Positions 8,772 through 18,244 of a stretch of DNA of 64,000 bases are shown piece after piece. Origin of the DNA: an uncultured Campylobacter sp. (GTDB lineage: Bacteria; Campylobacterota; Campylobacteria; Campylobacterales; Campylobacteraceae); the NCBI RefSeq assembly GCF_905372745.1, contig NZ_CAJPQR010000004.1:23154-87153 (forward strand), written 5' to 3'. Below the pieces are notes generated by a model. The model was not told the DNA's origin and did not search any database. It worked only from the letters and a program-made list of their open reading frames with translations. Position 1 is the stretch's first letter. Each line of letters opens with the position of its first letter. Made by a program: the position numbers and the translations under genes.

Positions 8772-9320
8772 ATGAAAAAAGTTGCCGTGATTTTTGCCGA
8801 CGGGTTTGAGGAGATAGAGGGCGTTAGCATCGTGGACGTGCTTAGACGAGGCGGCGTAGAAGTCGATATCGTCGGGCTTGATAAGCTGCCTATAGCAGGC
8901 GCTCACGGAGTGAAATTCGTCTGCGATATGACGCTTTACGATCTTGAGGAGGAGGACTACGATATGCTAGTTTTGCCGGGCGGTCAGCCGGGCGTCTCAA
9001 ATATCGAGGGAAATCTAAAAATGAGAGAAATTATAAAGCGTTTCGATAAAAAAGGTAAATTTATAGCAGCCATCTGCGCCGCGCCGATCGCTCTTGACGC
9101 CGCAGAGATTGTTAGAAGCGAGTTTACCTGCTATCCTGGCTGCGAAAAAGCCGTACGCGGCGGAAGCTACGTAAGCAATAGAAACGTCGTGCAAAGCGGC
9201 CATATCATTACCTCAAGAGGTCCCGCCACGGCAATGGAGTTTGCTTTGGAGTTGCTTAAAATTTTAGGCGGCGAGCAAATTTACGCAGAAGTAAAAGAGG
9301 GCTTGCTGTTCGTAAAATAA
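8772..9320 (+). CDS. DJ-1/PfpI family protein (YajL/ThiJ-like)
   Basis: 182 residues, typical for the DJ-1/YajL branch. The family motif AAICAAPIAL places the reactive nucleophile-elbow cysteine at Cys102, with the partner glutamate in GFEEIEG (residues 11-17) and the PGGQPG loop at about 69-74. Members act on or protect against oxidised and glycated substrates; older databases call them ThiJ, but a direct role in thiamine synthesis is not established. Start from ATG with GGAGA upstream. It is divergent from selW, so two thiol/redox genes share one control region. Confidence 0.9.
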   Translation: MKKVAVIFADGFEEIEGVSIVDVLRRGGVEVDIVGLDKLPIAGAHGVKFVCDMTLYDLEEEDYDMLVLPGGQPGVSNIEGNLKMREIIKRFDKKGKFIAAICAAPIALDAAEIVRSEFTCYPGCEKAVRGGSYVSNRNVVQSGHIITSRGPATAMEFALELLKILGGEQIYAEVKEGLLFVK

Positions 9321-9626
9321 AACGGCACAAAGCCCAGGCGATAAATTTAGAGCAAAAATTAACGTAGCTTTGCCCGCTCTTTCTCGCCGAGTTTTTATTT
9401 ACGCGCGAGAAATAGGCTTTTGTATGAAGCCGTTTTCTAAGCCCTAAAAGCTTGCCGGTTTGAAAAATCGGCTAAATTTTGCTGCATTAAAGAGCTTGCG
9501 GATATACTGATTGGTAAATTTAATACTAAATTATAAAAAGCGAGCTTTTTATCTAGCTTTTTTATTTAAATTCAGGTATTATCCCTTAACCGATTTATCG
9601 GGAATTTGATTTAAGGAAACGTTACT
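9321..9626. other. Non-coding spacer with a 20-base palindrome
   Basis: No gene seen. A perfect palindrome at 9533-9552 (arms ATAAAAAGC and GCTTTTTAT around GA) is followed by a second T-rich tract; it may be a terminator or part of the promoter of the RRM gene. TATTAT at 9577-9582 is a possible -10 box. Confidence 0.5.
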
Positions 9627-9872
9627 GTGAATATTTACGTCGGTAACTTGTCATATCGCATGACTGAGGCAGAGCTTAAGGATACATTTGCGCCGTTTGG
9701 CGAAGTAAAACGCGCGAAAATCGTCAAAGATCGCGACACGAATCGCTCAAAAGGATTTGGATTCGTCGAGATAGAAAACGACGCAGACGCGCTAAAAGCG
9801 ATCGAAGCGCTAAACAACAAGGAAGTAGGCGGCAGAGCCCTAAGAGTAAACGAATCTAAACCTAAAGAATAA
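9627..9872 (+). CDS. Single-RRM RNA-binding protein
   Basis: 81 residues forming one RNA recognition motif. RNP2 is IYVGNL at residues 3-8 and RNP1 is KGFGFVEI at about 42-49; both carry the aromatic residues that stack on RNA. Small single-RRM proteins (Rbp/RbpA type) occur in cyanobacteria and many Campylobacterota. The start is GTG at 9627 with AAGGA 9 bases upstream. It stands alone with its own terminator. RNA targets are unknown. Confidence 0.92.
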   Translation: MNIYVGNLSYRMTEAELKDTFAPFGEVKRAKIVKDRDTNRSKGFGFVEIENDADALKAIEALNNKEVGGRALRVNESKPKE

Positions 9873-9876
9873 TCCG

Positions 9877-9898
9877 GCCGTCAAATCTGACGGCTTTT
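9877..9898 (+). terminator. Rho-independent terminator of the RRM gene
   Basis: GCCGTCA and TGACGGC form a 7-bp stem with loop AATC, followed by TTTT, directly after the RRM stop codon. Confidence 0.8.
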
Positions 9899-9942
9899 AA
9901 CTAATTTTTAAATTTAAGCTTTTTAACCAAATTTCGCTCCAA

Positions 9943-10977
9943 ATGAACCAAAAAATCACATCTCGTATCGCTCCGACGCCAAGCGGCTTTTTGCACGTGG
10001 GCAATGTTTACAACTTCTTACTAACATATCTTTTTACTCGCGCATTTGATGGTATTTTATACTTAAGGATCGACGACTACGACCTGCCGCGCTACCGCAG
10101 GCAATACGTGGAAAATATCTTTCGCGTGCTTGATATGCTGGGCATTGATTTTGACGGCGGGCCTAGCGGAGTGGGGGAATTTGAGAGTAAATTTAGCTCC
10201 AAATTTCGCCTCGGCGCCTACCAAAACGCGCTAAAAAAGCTCGAGCAAAAAGGCGTTTGCTACGCTTGCGAGTGCTCGCACTCGATGAAAAGCTCGTTTA
10301 AAAACGGCATTTACGCGCGGGTTTGCGCGGATAAAAATCTTAAATTTAAAAAAGACGAAACGGCCATGCGACTACGCGTCCTTGACGAGGCGATTTGTGT
10401 CCGGCAAAATTTGATAAAATTTGACGCTTTGGGGCGCGGCTCCGGCGGAGGCAAACTAGGCGATAAGAAATTTAACCCAAACGCGGTAGAAAATCCGGAA
10501 GAACGCATTTTAAATTCGGCAAATTCGGACGGTTTAAATTTGGCGGACGAAGCGGCGTTTGAAACGGAAAAATTCGCGCAAACTCAAAGCGTAAATTTGG
10601 CGCAAATTTTGGGCGATTTCGTCGTTTGGAAAAAGGACGATACGCCCGCGTATAATCTCGCTAGCCTCGTGGACGACGAGATGCTGGGTGTAAATTTGCT
10701 CGTGAGAGGCGAGGATCTGCTCGCGTGCTCGGCGGCGCAAAAGTACGCAGCGCAAATTTTGGGTTACGATTTTGCGGGCGTGAATTTCATCCACCACGGC
10801 TTACTAGCGCAGAGCGGCAAAAAGCTATCCAAGAGCTCGAGCGCGCCGGCGGTGAGCGTAGCGGACGGCGCCAAAATCCACTATAAATTCGCCGCTCTTA
10901 AGCTTGGTCTTGACGCGTCAAAATGCGATACTCTGTCAAATTTGCTTGAGATATTTAAAGAGAAATTTGGCCGATAA
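9943..10977 (+). CDS. gluQ: Glutamyl-Q tRNA(Asp) synthetase-like protein (GluX/GluQRS family)
   Basis: 344 residues. A class I aminoacyl-tRNA synthetase core without an anticodon-binding domain. The HIGH-type motif is HVGN (residues 18-21) after RIAPTPSGF. A zinc-type cluster CYACECSH lies at 106-113 and the KMSKS-type loop KKLSKSS at 293-299. That architecture matches GluQRS, which attaches glutamate to queuosine in tRNA-Asp. The protein is about 45 residues longer than usual because of a polar low-complexity insertion at roughly 160-217 (DNA 10420-10593), rich in AAATTT-type DNA. Substrate is inferred from the family. Confidence 0.8.
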   Translation: MNQKITSRIAPTPSGFLHVGNVYNFLLTYLFTRAFDGILYLRIDDYDLPRYRRQYVENIFRVLDMLGIDFDGGPSGVGEFESKFSSKFRLGAYQNALKKLEQKGVCYACECSHSMKSSFKNGIYARVCADKNLKFKKDETAMRLRVLDEAICVRQNLIKFDALGRGSGGGKLGDKKFNPNAVENPEERILNSANSDGLNLADEAAFETEKFAQTQSVNLAQILGDFVVWKKDDTPAYNLASLVDDEMLGVNLLVRGEDLLACSAAQKYAAQILGYDFAGVNFIHHGLLAQSGKKLSKSSSAPAVSVADGAKIHYKFAALKLGLDASKCDTLSNLLEIFKEKFGR

Positions 10978-11319
10978 ATTTAAACTCACTACTTGTATTT
11001 TTTAAATTTTAAATTTAAAAAGCACGGTAATTTTTATCCGCCTTATCCAAATTTTTCTTAATCCCCTCGTAATCGTGCTTCAAATTTTTATTACACTCGC
11101 AAGGTTTCGTCAAATTTACCGCTCAAATTTAAGCTAAATTCGGAGCCGTAAATTTAAACCGAGTCGTCCCCACCTCAGTCGTCAAATTTGAGCTCAAATT
11201 TGACGAAAAGCCCACACCAGCAGCCTGTTTTCCGAGCCTAGCTAAATTTAAACAAGACCGATTTATCCACCTAAAAGCAAAGTTTCTGTAAAATCAAAAG
11301 CATTAAAAAGGACGAAAAA
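10978..11319. other. Non-coding spacer before dnaE
   Basis: No gene seen. The stretch contains repeated YAAATTTR sequences, several as TCAAATTTGA. CTGTAAAAT near 11286-11294 is a weak -10-like sequence and AAAAGGA precedes the dnaE ATG. Confidence 0.5.
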
Positions 11320-14300
11320 ATGAGCGATTTTACAGATTTTACGCACCTGCACCTGCACACGGAGTATTCGCTGCTTGACGGAGCGAACCGTATCAAAGAG
11401 CTAGCTAAAACGCTAAAAAAACAAGGCGTTAAAGCCGCAGCCATCACCGACCACGGCAATATGTTCGGCGCTATAGACTTTTATAAAACGATGAAAAATG
11501 AAGGCATAAAGCCGCTAATCGGCATCGAAGCCTACATCCACAACGGCGAGGAGCTGGGAGATAAAAGCACCAAACAGCGCTTTCACCTTTGCCTCATTGC
11601 TAAAAACGAAATCGGCTACAAAAACCTGATGTATCTGAGCTCCATGAGCTATATCGAGGGGTTTTATTATTATCCGCGTATCAACAAAAAGATACTAAAA
11701 GAGCACAGCGAGGGCATCATCTGCTCGTCGGCGTGCCTGCAAGGCGAGGTGAACTGGAACCTCAACCAAAGCGAGCGAAATTTACGTTTCGGCGCGGGCG
11801 GATATGAGGCGGCTAGGGAAGCCGCGCTGTGGTACAAAGAGGTCTTTGGCGATGATTTTTACCTCGAGATCATGCGCCACGGCATCGGCGATCAGCGCAG
11901 GATCGACGATGAAATTTTGCGCCTGGCAAAGGAGCTAAATATCAAGGTCATCGCAACCAACGACACGCACTATACGTTTAAGCAACGCGCGGGAGCTCAC
12001 GAGGTTTTTATGTGTATCGCGATGAACAAACTGCTAGACGATCCAAACCGCCTGCGCCACAGCGTGCATGAATTTTACGTCAAGACGCCTGCGCAGATGA
12101 GCGAGCTTTTCGCCGATATCCCCGAAGCCGTCGCAAATACGCAAGAAATAGTGGGTAAATGCGATCTTACGATAAAATTAGGCGACGCTACGCCGCCAAA
12201 TTTTAAATTTACGCTCGAATACGCCGCCGAGCGAAATTTGAGCCTGCCAGAGCCTGATAAACGCTACAGCATACCAAACGACAGCGTGCTGTTTGAATAC
12301 GAGTGCAGGCAGGGGCTAGAGGAGAGATTGAAATTTATCCCAGCTGAGCGCCACGAGGAGTATAAAACCCGTCTGCAACGCGAGATAGATATCATAAACA
12401 AGATGAACTTCCCGGGCTATATGATGATCGTTTGGGACTTTATCAACGAAGCTAAAAAGCGCGGCGTGCCGGTAGGCCCCGGACGCGGCTCTGCGGCGGG
12501 AAGCCTCGTGGCATATAGTCTAAAGATCACCGACCTGGATCCGCTGCCCTATAACCTGCTTTTCGAGCGTTTTTTGAACCCCGAGCGCGTGAGCATGCCC
12601 GATATCGACGTGGACTTTTGTCAAAACCGCCGCGGCGAGATCATCGACTACGTTATAGAAAAATACGGTAAATTTAACGTCGCGCAGGTTATTACCTTCG
12701 GTAAGCTACTGGCAAAGGGCGTCATCCGCGACGTCGCGCGCGTATGCGATATGCCCTACGCCGAGGCCGACGCGATGGCAAAACTCATCCCTGACGAGCT
12801 AGGCATCACGCTAGAGCAGGCCTTTGAAAAAGAGCCAAAGATCGGCGAGCTGATAGCAAGCAACTCAAATGCAAATAGAATTTGGAAATTCGCCCTGGAT
12901 CTAGAGGGTCTAAACCGAAACGCAGGCATGCATGCCGCAGGCGTGGTCATCTCAAACGAGGAGCTGTGGAACAAAACCCCGCTTTTTCGTCAGCCAAATG
13001 CCGAGGAGGATCACTTCGTCACGCAGTATAGCCTAAAGTACCTAGAGGACGTCGACCTCATCAAATTTGACTTCCTGGGGCTAAAGACTCTAACCGTGAT
13101 AGACAATGCCGTTAAGCTCGTAAAAAAGAGATTTGGTAAAGAGATCGTCTGGGAGCAGGTCAATAAAAACGACCCAAAAACCTACGAAACGATCAGTAGC
13201 GGCCAGACGCTGGGACTGTTTCAGATAGAAAGCGAAGGTATGCAAAAAGTCGGAGCCGATATGCGCCCGGACTGCTTCGAGGATATCATCGCTATGATCT
13301 CGCTTTACCGCCCGGGTCCGATGGATCTTATACCAGATTTCATCAAGCGCAAGCACGGCCTGGAGCCTATCACGTACATTTTCCCCGAACTTCAGCCGAT
13401 ACTAGAGCCTACATACGGCGTCATCGTATATCAAGAGCAGGTTATGCAGATCGTGCAGACTATCGGCGGCTTTTCGCTAGGAGGTGCTGATCTCGTGCGC
13501 CGCGCGATGGGTAAAAAGATAAAAGAGGAGATGGATAGGCTAAAGGGTAAATTTATCGAGGGGGCCGAGGCACAGGGGCTAGACGGCAAAAAGGCCGACG
13601 AACTGTTTGAGCTTATTTTACACTTCGCTTCGTACGGATTTAACAAGTCCCACGCCGCGGCTTACACCTACGTGACCTTTCAAACGGCATATATGAAGAC
13701 GTACTATCCGGCCGAATTTATGGCGGCTCTCATCACGAGCGAGGAGGCCAACGCCGATAAGATTTCGCGCTACATAGACGAGTGTAAGCGCCTAGATATC
13801 GCTATCCTGCCGCCGTCGGTAAATAAATCGGCCAAAGAATTCTCAGTCGTTAGCGAAGGCGGCAAGGACGCCATCATCTACGGCCTAGGCGCGATAAAGG
13901 GCGTCGGAGGCGCGGCGATAGAAAATATCCTAGAGGAGCAGGCTAAGGGCGAGTTTAAGGATATCGACGACTTCGTCTCGCGCGTGGATAACTTTAAAGT
14001 AAATAAAAAAGTCTTTGAAAGCCTGATAAAATCAGGCTCGTTTGACAGCTTCGGCCTAACGCGCAAGATGATGCTAAACAACCTAGATAACATCGTAGAG
14101 GCATGCAAAAACGCCGCTACTATCAAGAAAAACGCGGCCGAGAGTCTGTTTGGCGACGACGAGAGCATGGCGACGGTTAAAACTAGTCTCGTGCGCGACG
14201 ACTCCGAGCTAGAGCTAAAAACCAAGCTCAAATTTGAACTAGAAAGCGTGGGTATCTACCTCTCCGGCCATCCGCTAGACGAGTACCGCGAGCAAATTTC

Positions 14301-15300
14301 AAAGATAAAATACACGCTAAGCGATAAATTTGACGAGCTACCTGAAAACGGCGAGATGCTGCTCGTGGGCAAGATAGAGGATCTAACGACTAGGATCAGC
14401 AAGAAAAACGGCAAAAAAATGGGCACTATAGAGATGCTCGATTTTCACGGTACGGTCGAGATTGCGGTCTTTGACAGAGGCCTTGGAGCGGTCGAGGCGA
14501 TGAGTGCCGATGAGCGCGATTTGCCGCATGCGTTTAAGGTTCGCTACTCTAAAGACGGGCAGTTCATGCGGATAAATTTGGATAAAATTTTGACTCTTGA
14601 CGAGGCTATGGGCATGGATTTTTCGCATCCGCTCGAAAAATACAAAGAGCAAATCGAGCAGATCAAACACACGCCTAGCAAGGACTTCGGCAAGATAGAT
14701 AAAACGAGCGAGATCCTAGTCGTCGGCAAGATCGCCGAGATCGCTAAAATCCCTAGCAAAAAAACCGGCAAAGAGTTTATGATGCTAAGCATTATGGACC
14801 TTTTTGGCACGTTTAAGGTCGCGGCGTTTGACTCCGAAAAGGGGCTCATCGAGAACCTAAGCGAGGAGCAAAAAGACGCTCCGCTAGCATTTAAGGTGCG
14901 CTACAGCCGCGACGATCAGGGCGCTCGCATAAACCTCATCGACGTCGTAAGCCTAGAGGACGCGCGCGATATGAATTTCCAAAGCAGAAGCTTTAAACAG
15001 CGCAAGGAAAGTAGCGGCGGCAGCTACCAAAACGGCTCGGCGGCTAGCGAAAGCAGAGGTAAAAGAGAGCTCGAGGATCTGGTGTTAGAACTAAATTTGG
15101 ATGAAACGGGCAAGGATCTCATCACGCAAATTTACCGCGCCGCCATCGGCGAACACCGCGCCGCAGCAGATAAAAATAACAAACGACTGATCATCCGCAT
15201 CAAAGACGCGCAAGAAGGCCGCGCGCTGGTTTATACGACGGAGTTTATCGTGGGAGAGGGGTTTGAGGAAAGAGCGCTGGGTTTAAAACAAGCCGTTTAA
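11320..15300 (+). CDS. dnaE: DNA polymerase III alpha subunit
   Basis: 1326 residues, longer than the roughly 1200 expected in this group. It is the replicative polymerase. The N-terminal PHP domain starts THLHLHTEYSLLDGA. The polymerase core contains GPGRGSAAGSLVAY and the catalytic PDIDVDF (about residues 427-433), and the GYNKSH-type motif appears as GFNKSHAAAYTYVTFQTAYMK in the finger region. After the fingers comes an OB-type unit that occurs twice in tandem: residues 984-1102 (HPLDEYREQISKIK...) and 1103-1221 (HPLEKYKEQIEQIK...), each ending in the FKVRYS...INL pattern. This duplication explains the extra length. A terminator overlaps the stop codon. Confidence 0.96.
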   Translation: MSDFTDFTHLHLHTEYSLLDGANRIKELAKTLKKQGVKAAAITDHGNMFGAIDFYKTMKNEGIKPLIGIEAYIHNGEELGDKSTKQRFHLCLIAKNEIGYKNLMYLSSMSYIEGFYYYPRINKKILKEHSEGIICSSACLQGEVNWNLNQSERNLRFGAGGYEAAREAALWYKEVFGDDFYLEIMRHGIGDQRRIDDEILRLAKELNIKVIATNDTHYTFKQRAGAHEVFMCIAMNKLLDDPNRLRHSVHEFYVKTPAQMSELFADIPEAVANTQEIVGKCDLTIKLGDATPPNFKFTLEYAAERNLSLPEPDKRYSIPNDSVLFEYECRQGLEERLKFIPAERHEEYKTRLQREIDIINKMNFPGYMMIVWDFINEAKKRGVPVGPGRGSAAGSLVAYSLKITDLDPLPYNLLFERFLNPERVSMPDIDVDFCQNRRGEIIDYVIEKYGKFNVAQVITFGKLLAKGVIRDVARVCDMPYAEADAMAKLIPDELGITLEQAFEKEPKIGELIASNSNANRIWKFALDLEGLNRNAGMHAAGVVISNEELWNKTPLFRQPNAEEDHFVTQYSLKYLEDVDLIKFDFLGLKTLTVIDNAVKLVKKRFGKEIVWEQVNKNDPKTYETISSGQTLGLFQIESEGMQKVGADMRPDCFEDIIAMISLYRPGPMDLIPDFIKRKHGLEPITYIFPELQPILEPTYGVIVYQEQVMQIVQTIGGFSLGGADLVRRAMGKKIKEEMDRLKGKFIEGAEAQGLDGKKADELFELILHFASYGFNKSHAAAYTYVTFQTAYMKTYYPAEFMAALITSEEANADKISRYIDECKRLDIAILPPSVNKSAKEFSVVSEGGKDAIIYGLGAIKGVGGAAIENILEEQAKGEFKDIDDFVSRVDNFKVNKKVFESLIKSGSFDSFGLTRKMMLNNLDNIVEACKNAATIKKNAAESLFGDDESMATVKTSLVRDDSELELKTKLKFELESVGIYLSGHPLDEYREQISKIKYTLSDKFDELPENGEMLLVGKIEDLTTRISKKNGKKMGTIEMLDFHGTVEIAVFDRGLGAVEAMSADERDLPHAFKVRYSKDGQFMRINLDKILTLDEAMGMDFSHPLEKYKEQIEQIKHTPSKDFGKIDKTSEILVVGKIAEIAKIPSKKTGKEFMMLSIMDLFGTFKVAAFDSEKGLIENLSEEQKDAPLAFKVRYSRDDQGARINLIDVVSLEDARDMNFQSRSFKQRKESSGGSYQNGSAASESRGKRELEDLVLELNLDETGKDLITQIYRAAIGEHRAAADKNNKRLIIRIKDAQEGRALVYTTEFIVGEGFEERALGLKQAV
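14269..14976 (+). repeat. Tandem in-frame duplication of the OB region within dnaE
   Basis: Two consecutive units of about 119 codons (14269-14625 and 14626 to about 14976). Shared landmarks in the same order are HPLxxYxEQIxxIK, LVGKI, SKKxGK, FGT/HGT, F(D) before the linker, AFKVRYS, INL and LEDA/LDEA. The copies are clearly diverged in sequence, so the event is not recent. Confidence 0.85.
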
Positions 15301-15319
15301 ATTTGACGGCTTGTCTTTT
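15288..15319 (+). terminator. Rho-independent terminator of dnaE
   Basis: ACAAGCCGT and ACGGCTTGT form a 9-bp stem with a 9-base loop, followed by CTTTT. The left arm lies in the last codons of dnaE. Confidence 0.85.
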
Positions 15320-15562
15320 GAGTGCTTTTCCGAGATTTCGCAAAATTTTCGCTCCGCAGGCTACATGCCTAGCGTACGCTCAATTTTGCTTCAAAACTCG
15401 AAAAATCATCTCAAAATACCGTGCCTTAACTATTTGTATTTAAATTTGAAGTCAAATTTTTAAATTTTAGTTGCCAAAACCCGCATCTTTAAAACGTTAA
15501 ATTTGCAGTTTTGGAGGCTTTTAAATTAGTCGTTTTGGATAAAATTTTAAAAAGGAGCGGCA

Positions 15563-17146
15563 ATGAAAGAGAAAATTTTAGTTGCAACCTTTACGGCTGC
15601 TTTGGGTTTAAAAGGAGCGCTTGCGAGCGATTTTGACGAGCGGGCTTGCGCGGCACTAAAGGGTGCAAAAATTTACGATACAAAGATTAGCGAAGCGATC
15701 TGGAATCAAAGCGGCGAAATCGGCGCCGATAGGATGTCTGCGCTAACCGGCGGAGCCAAAAAGACGCTAAAAGCCGCGCCTCACTGCATAATTCACGGCG
15801 AGATAGCCTCGCGCACGGGCTCGGACGGCAAGCATTACGGCATAAAATTTGAGCTGCGCTTGCCAGGCGACTGGAACGGCAAGCTGCTATTTCAGGGCGG
15901 AGGCGGTCTGGACGGCTTCGTCGCGCCTGCTCTTGGCGCCGTATCTATCCGCACTAGCACCGCAACGCCCGCGCTTATGAGGGGCTATGCGGTAGTTACG
16001 ACCGATTCAGGACATCCTACGCCTACGCCCGAGTTTGGACTTGAGCAACAGGCGCGGTTAGATTATGCATATCAGGCCATCGGCAAGGTCGCGAGCGTCT
16101 CAAAGCAGCTGATTTTTGCAGCGTATAAAAAGGCGCCCGCGCACAGCTACTTTATGGGCTGCTCAAACGGCGGGCGCTCGGCTTTGATGGCGGCGCAGAG
16201 GTATCCGCTGGAATTTGACGGCGTAATCGCGGCAAATCCGGGTTTTAGGCTTTCGCGCGCGGCGATCGCGGAGCAGTGGGACAACCGGCAGCTTATGAAG
16301 ATCGCGCCTAAAAACGCCGCAGGGGATAAAATTTTCGCAAACGCCCTTACGCAGGAGGATTTGGATAAGCTAAGTAGGGCGGCTTTAGATAAATGCGATG
16401 CGCTAGACGGCCTAAAAGACGGAATCATTGGCGCTTGGGAACGTTGCGAGTTTGATCCCAGCGGACTTGATCTAGCTAAAGAAAAAATTTCTGCGATAAA
16501 AGCGATATTTGAGGGCGCAAAAAACAGCAAGGGCGAGCAAATTTACAGCGGCTGGTTTTACGATGCCGGAGTAAATCAGCCCGGCTGGCGCATGTGGAAG
16601 CTTGGCGACTCGCAAACGGCAGAGCCAAATGCTAGAAATATCATACTCTCAAAGGGCTCGATGAATTATTATTTCTTGACGCCGCCGCAACCGGAGTTTG
16701 ATCTGATGAAATTTGATTTCGATAAGGACGTAGAGCGAACGTTCGAAACCGCGGCGATAAACGATGCGATTTCGACCAAGCTTGATAGCTTCCGCGCTAA
16801 TGGCGGTAAACTTATCATCGTAACGGGCGTTTCCGATCCCGTATTTTCGGCGATGGATCAGCGCGATTGGTTTAAAAAGCTAGTAGAAACCAACGCGAAT
16901 GCGGACGAATTTGCGCGATTTTTTGCCTTGCCTGGGATGAATCACTGCGGCGGCGGTAACGGCATCGATGACGTCGATCCGCTAAGCGCGCTTGAAGCGT
17001 GGCGCGAGCAGGGAACGGCTCCATCTAGCCTGCTAGGCAAAAGCACGAGTCGCGCGGGCAAGCAGATCCCGATTTGCGCGTATCCTAAAGTGGCTACCTA
17101 CGTAGGCGGCGACGAAAATAGCGCGAGTAGCTTTGAGTGTAGATAA
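15563..17146 (+). CDS. Secreted tannase/feruloyl esterase family protein
   Basis: 527 residues with a short N-terminal signal (MKEKILVATFTAALGLKGALA). The alpha/beta-hydrolase nucleophile motif is GCSNGGR with Ser201. An aspartate in TGVSDPVFSA (Asp425) and a histidine in PGMNHCGGG (His461) complete the expected triad, and this order and spacing match the tannase/feruloyl esterase family (PF07519). Family members cleave ester bonds of gallic or ferulic acid and related aromatic esters. The RBS AAAGGAGCGG precedes the ATG. It stands alone. The real substrate in a mucosal bacterium is not obvious. Horizontal acquisition is possible, but its codon use looks like that of its neighbours. Confidence 0.88.
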   Translation: MKEKILVATFTAALGLKGALASDFDERACAALKGAKIYDTKISEAIWNQSGEIGADRMSALTGGAKKTLKAAPHCIIHGEIASRTGSDGKHYGIKFELRLPGDWNGKLLFQGGGGLDGFVAPALGAVSIRTSTATPALMRGYAVVTTDSGHPTPTPEFGLEQQARLDYAYQAIGKVASVSKQLIFAAYKKAPAHSYFMGCSNGGRSALMAAQRYPLEFDGVIAANPGFRLSRAAIAEQWDNRQLMKIAPKNAAGDKIFANALTQEDLDKLSRAALDKCDALDGLKDGIIGAWERCEFDPSGLDLAKEKISAIKAIFEGAKNSKGEQIYSGWFYDAGVNQPGWRMWKLGDSQTAEPNARNIILSKGSMNYYFLTPPQPEFDLMKFDFDKDVERTFETAAINDAISTKLDSFRANGGKLIIVTGVSDPVFSAMDQRDWFKKLVETNANADEFARFFALPGMNHCGGGNGIDDVDPLSALEAWREQGTAPSSLLGKSTSRAGKQIPICAYPKVATYVGGDENSASSFECR

Positions 17147-17286
17147 TTTTGCTGCCTAGGATACCCGTTTATCTGCGGCGCACGAGATACAAGCGCCGCA
17201 CAAATGCGGTAGATTTTCGCGAGTTAAACTTACAAGGTTAAATTTACATCCGAACGTAAATTTGGCCGAAAATCATAAAGGAAAAA

Positions 17287-18096
17287 ATGAAAAAATTAAT
17301 CGTTTTAGCATTCGCATTTTTTGCCATAGCTGCGGTAGCTAGCCAACAAGAAAAAAAAGAAGCCGATCCCGAAAAGGAGGCGTTTTTAAGCGCGCGCTAC
17401 GAAACGCTTAAAAAATCGTGCGCCCAAAAGGACGCTAGAGCCTGCAAACGCGTGGTCTTTTTTTATAAAAAAGACGAGCTCAAATATAACGAGCATGAAG
17501 CTCAAACGGCGATGCAGACTTTGCTTGACGCGTGCAAAGAGGGTAAATTTGACGCATGCATGGAGGCAGGCAAAATACATATAGAAAATAAAAATTACGA
17601 CGCGGCAAAAGAGCTTTTGCTGCCTGCATGCCTAAGCGGTCATTATGACTCCTGCGCCGTTTACGGTAGATATTTGGAAAAACACTCGCCCGCTAAAAAT
17701 AAAAAACACGCACAAAAGCTATATGAAATCGCCTGCGACAAAAACTCGGCGCTAGGGTGCGAAAATTTGGGGCTTTTGCTTCGAGCCGAACCCTACTTGC
17801 ATGACGAACCGCAGGATTTGCCAGGATATTTCTATCTAAAAAAAGCCTGTGAAATAGATGCTAGAAGATGCCTTTCTCTGGGTATTTCGTCTTTGTCGTA
17901 CGATCCTGAGGATGCCATAAAAGCGCTCACTAGAAACTGCTTTGAGTCGGATATGTTAGCCGGTTGTATTATGCTTACAGAGCATCATAAACGAGGTGCT
18001 TTATACGCCTTGGACGACGCTGAGGTAAAGCGAGTGTACGCGCGCCTTTGCGAGCGAGCGCCGTATAAGAAAGAATATTGCCAAGCGGCGCGGTAA
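17287..18096 (+). CDS. Secreted cysteine-rich Sel1/TPR-type repeat protein
   Basis: 269 residues starting with a signal peptide (MKKLIVLAFAFFAIAAVAS). The mature part has helical repeats with regularly spaced cysteine pairs (for example CAQKDARAC, CKEGKFDAC, CLSGHYDSC, CDKNSALGC), the pattern of Helicobacter Hcp and Campylobacter Sel1-like proteins, in which each disulfide staples one helix-turn-helix. Such proteins are periplasmic or secreted scaffolds; the partner is unknown. Good RBS (AAAGGA) 6 bases upstream. Two smaller relatives lie elsewhere in the window (24162 and 62112). Confidence 0.85.
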   Translation: MKKLIVLAFAFFAIAAVASQQEKKEADPEKEAFLSARYETLKKSCAQKDARACKRVVFFYKKDELKYNEHEAQTAMQTLLDACKEGKFDACMEAGKIHIENKNYDAAKELLLPACLSGHYDSCAVYGRYLEKHSPAKNKKHAQKLYEIACDKNSALGCENLGLLLRAEPYLHDEPQDLPGYFYLKKACEIDARRCLSLGISSLSYDPEDAIKALTRNCFESDMLAGCIMLTEHHKRGALYALDDAEVKRVYARLCERAPYKKEYCQAAR

Positions 18097-18244
18097 ATTT
18101 AATCTCGCTTGTGTTTTGATTTAGGCAAAGGGCTTAGCGCGACTAACTAGTTGGGGCAAATTTAAACGGGCGATTAAAATTAACCGCGCTAAATTTAGGC
18201 GAGGCTCTTAGCCTGGGATAAAATTTAAAGATTAAGGAGTAAAA

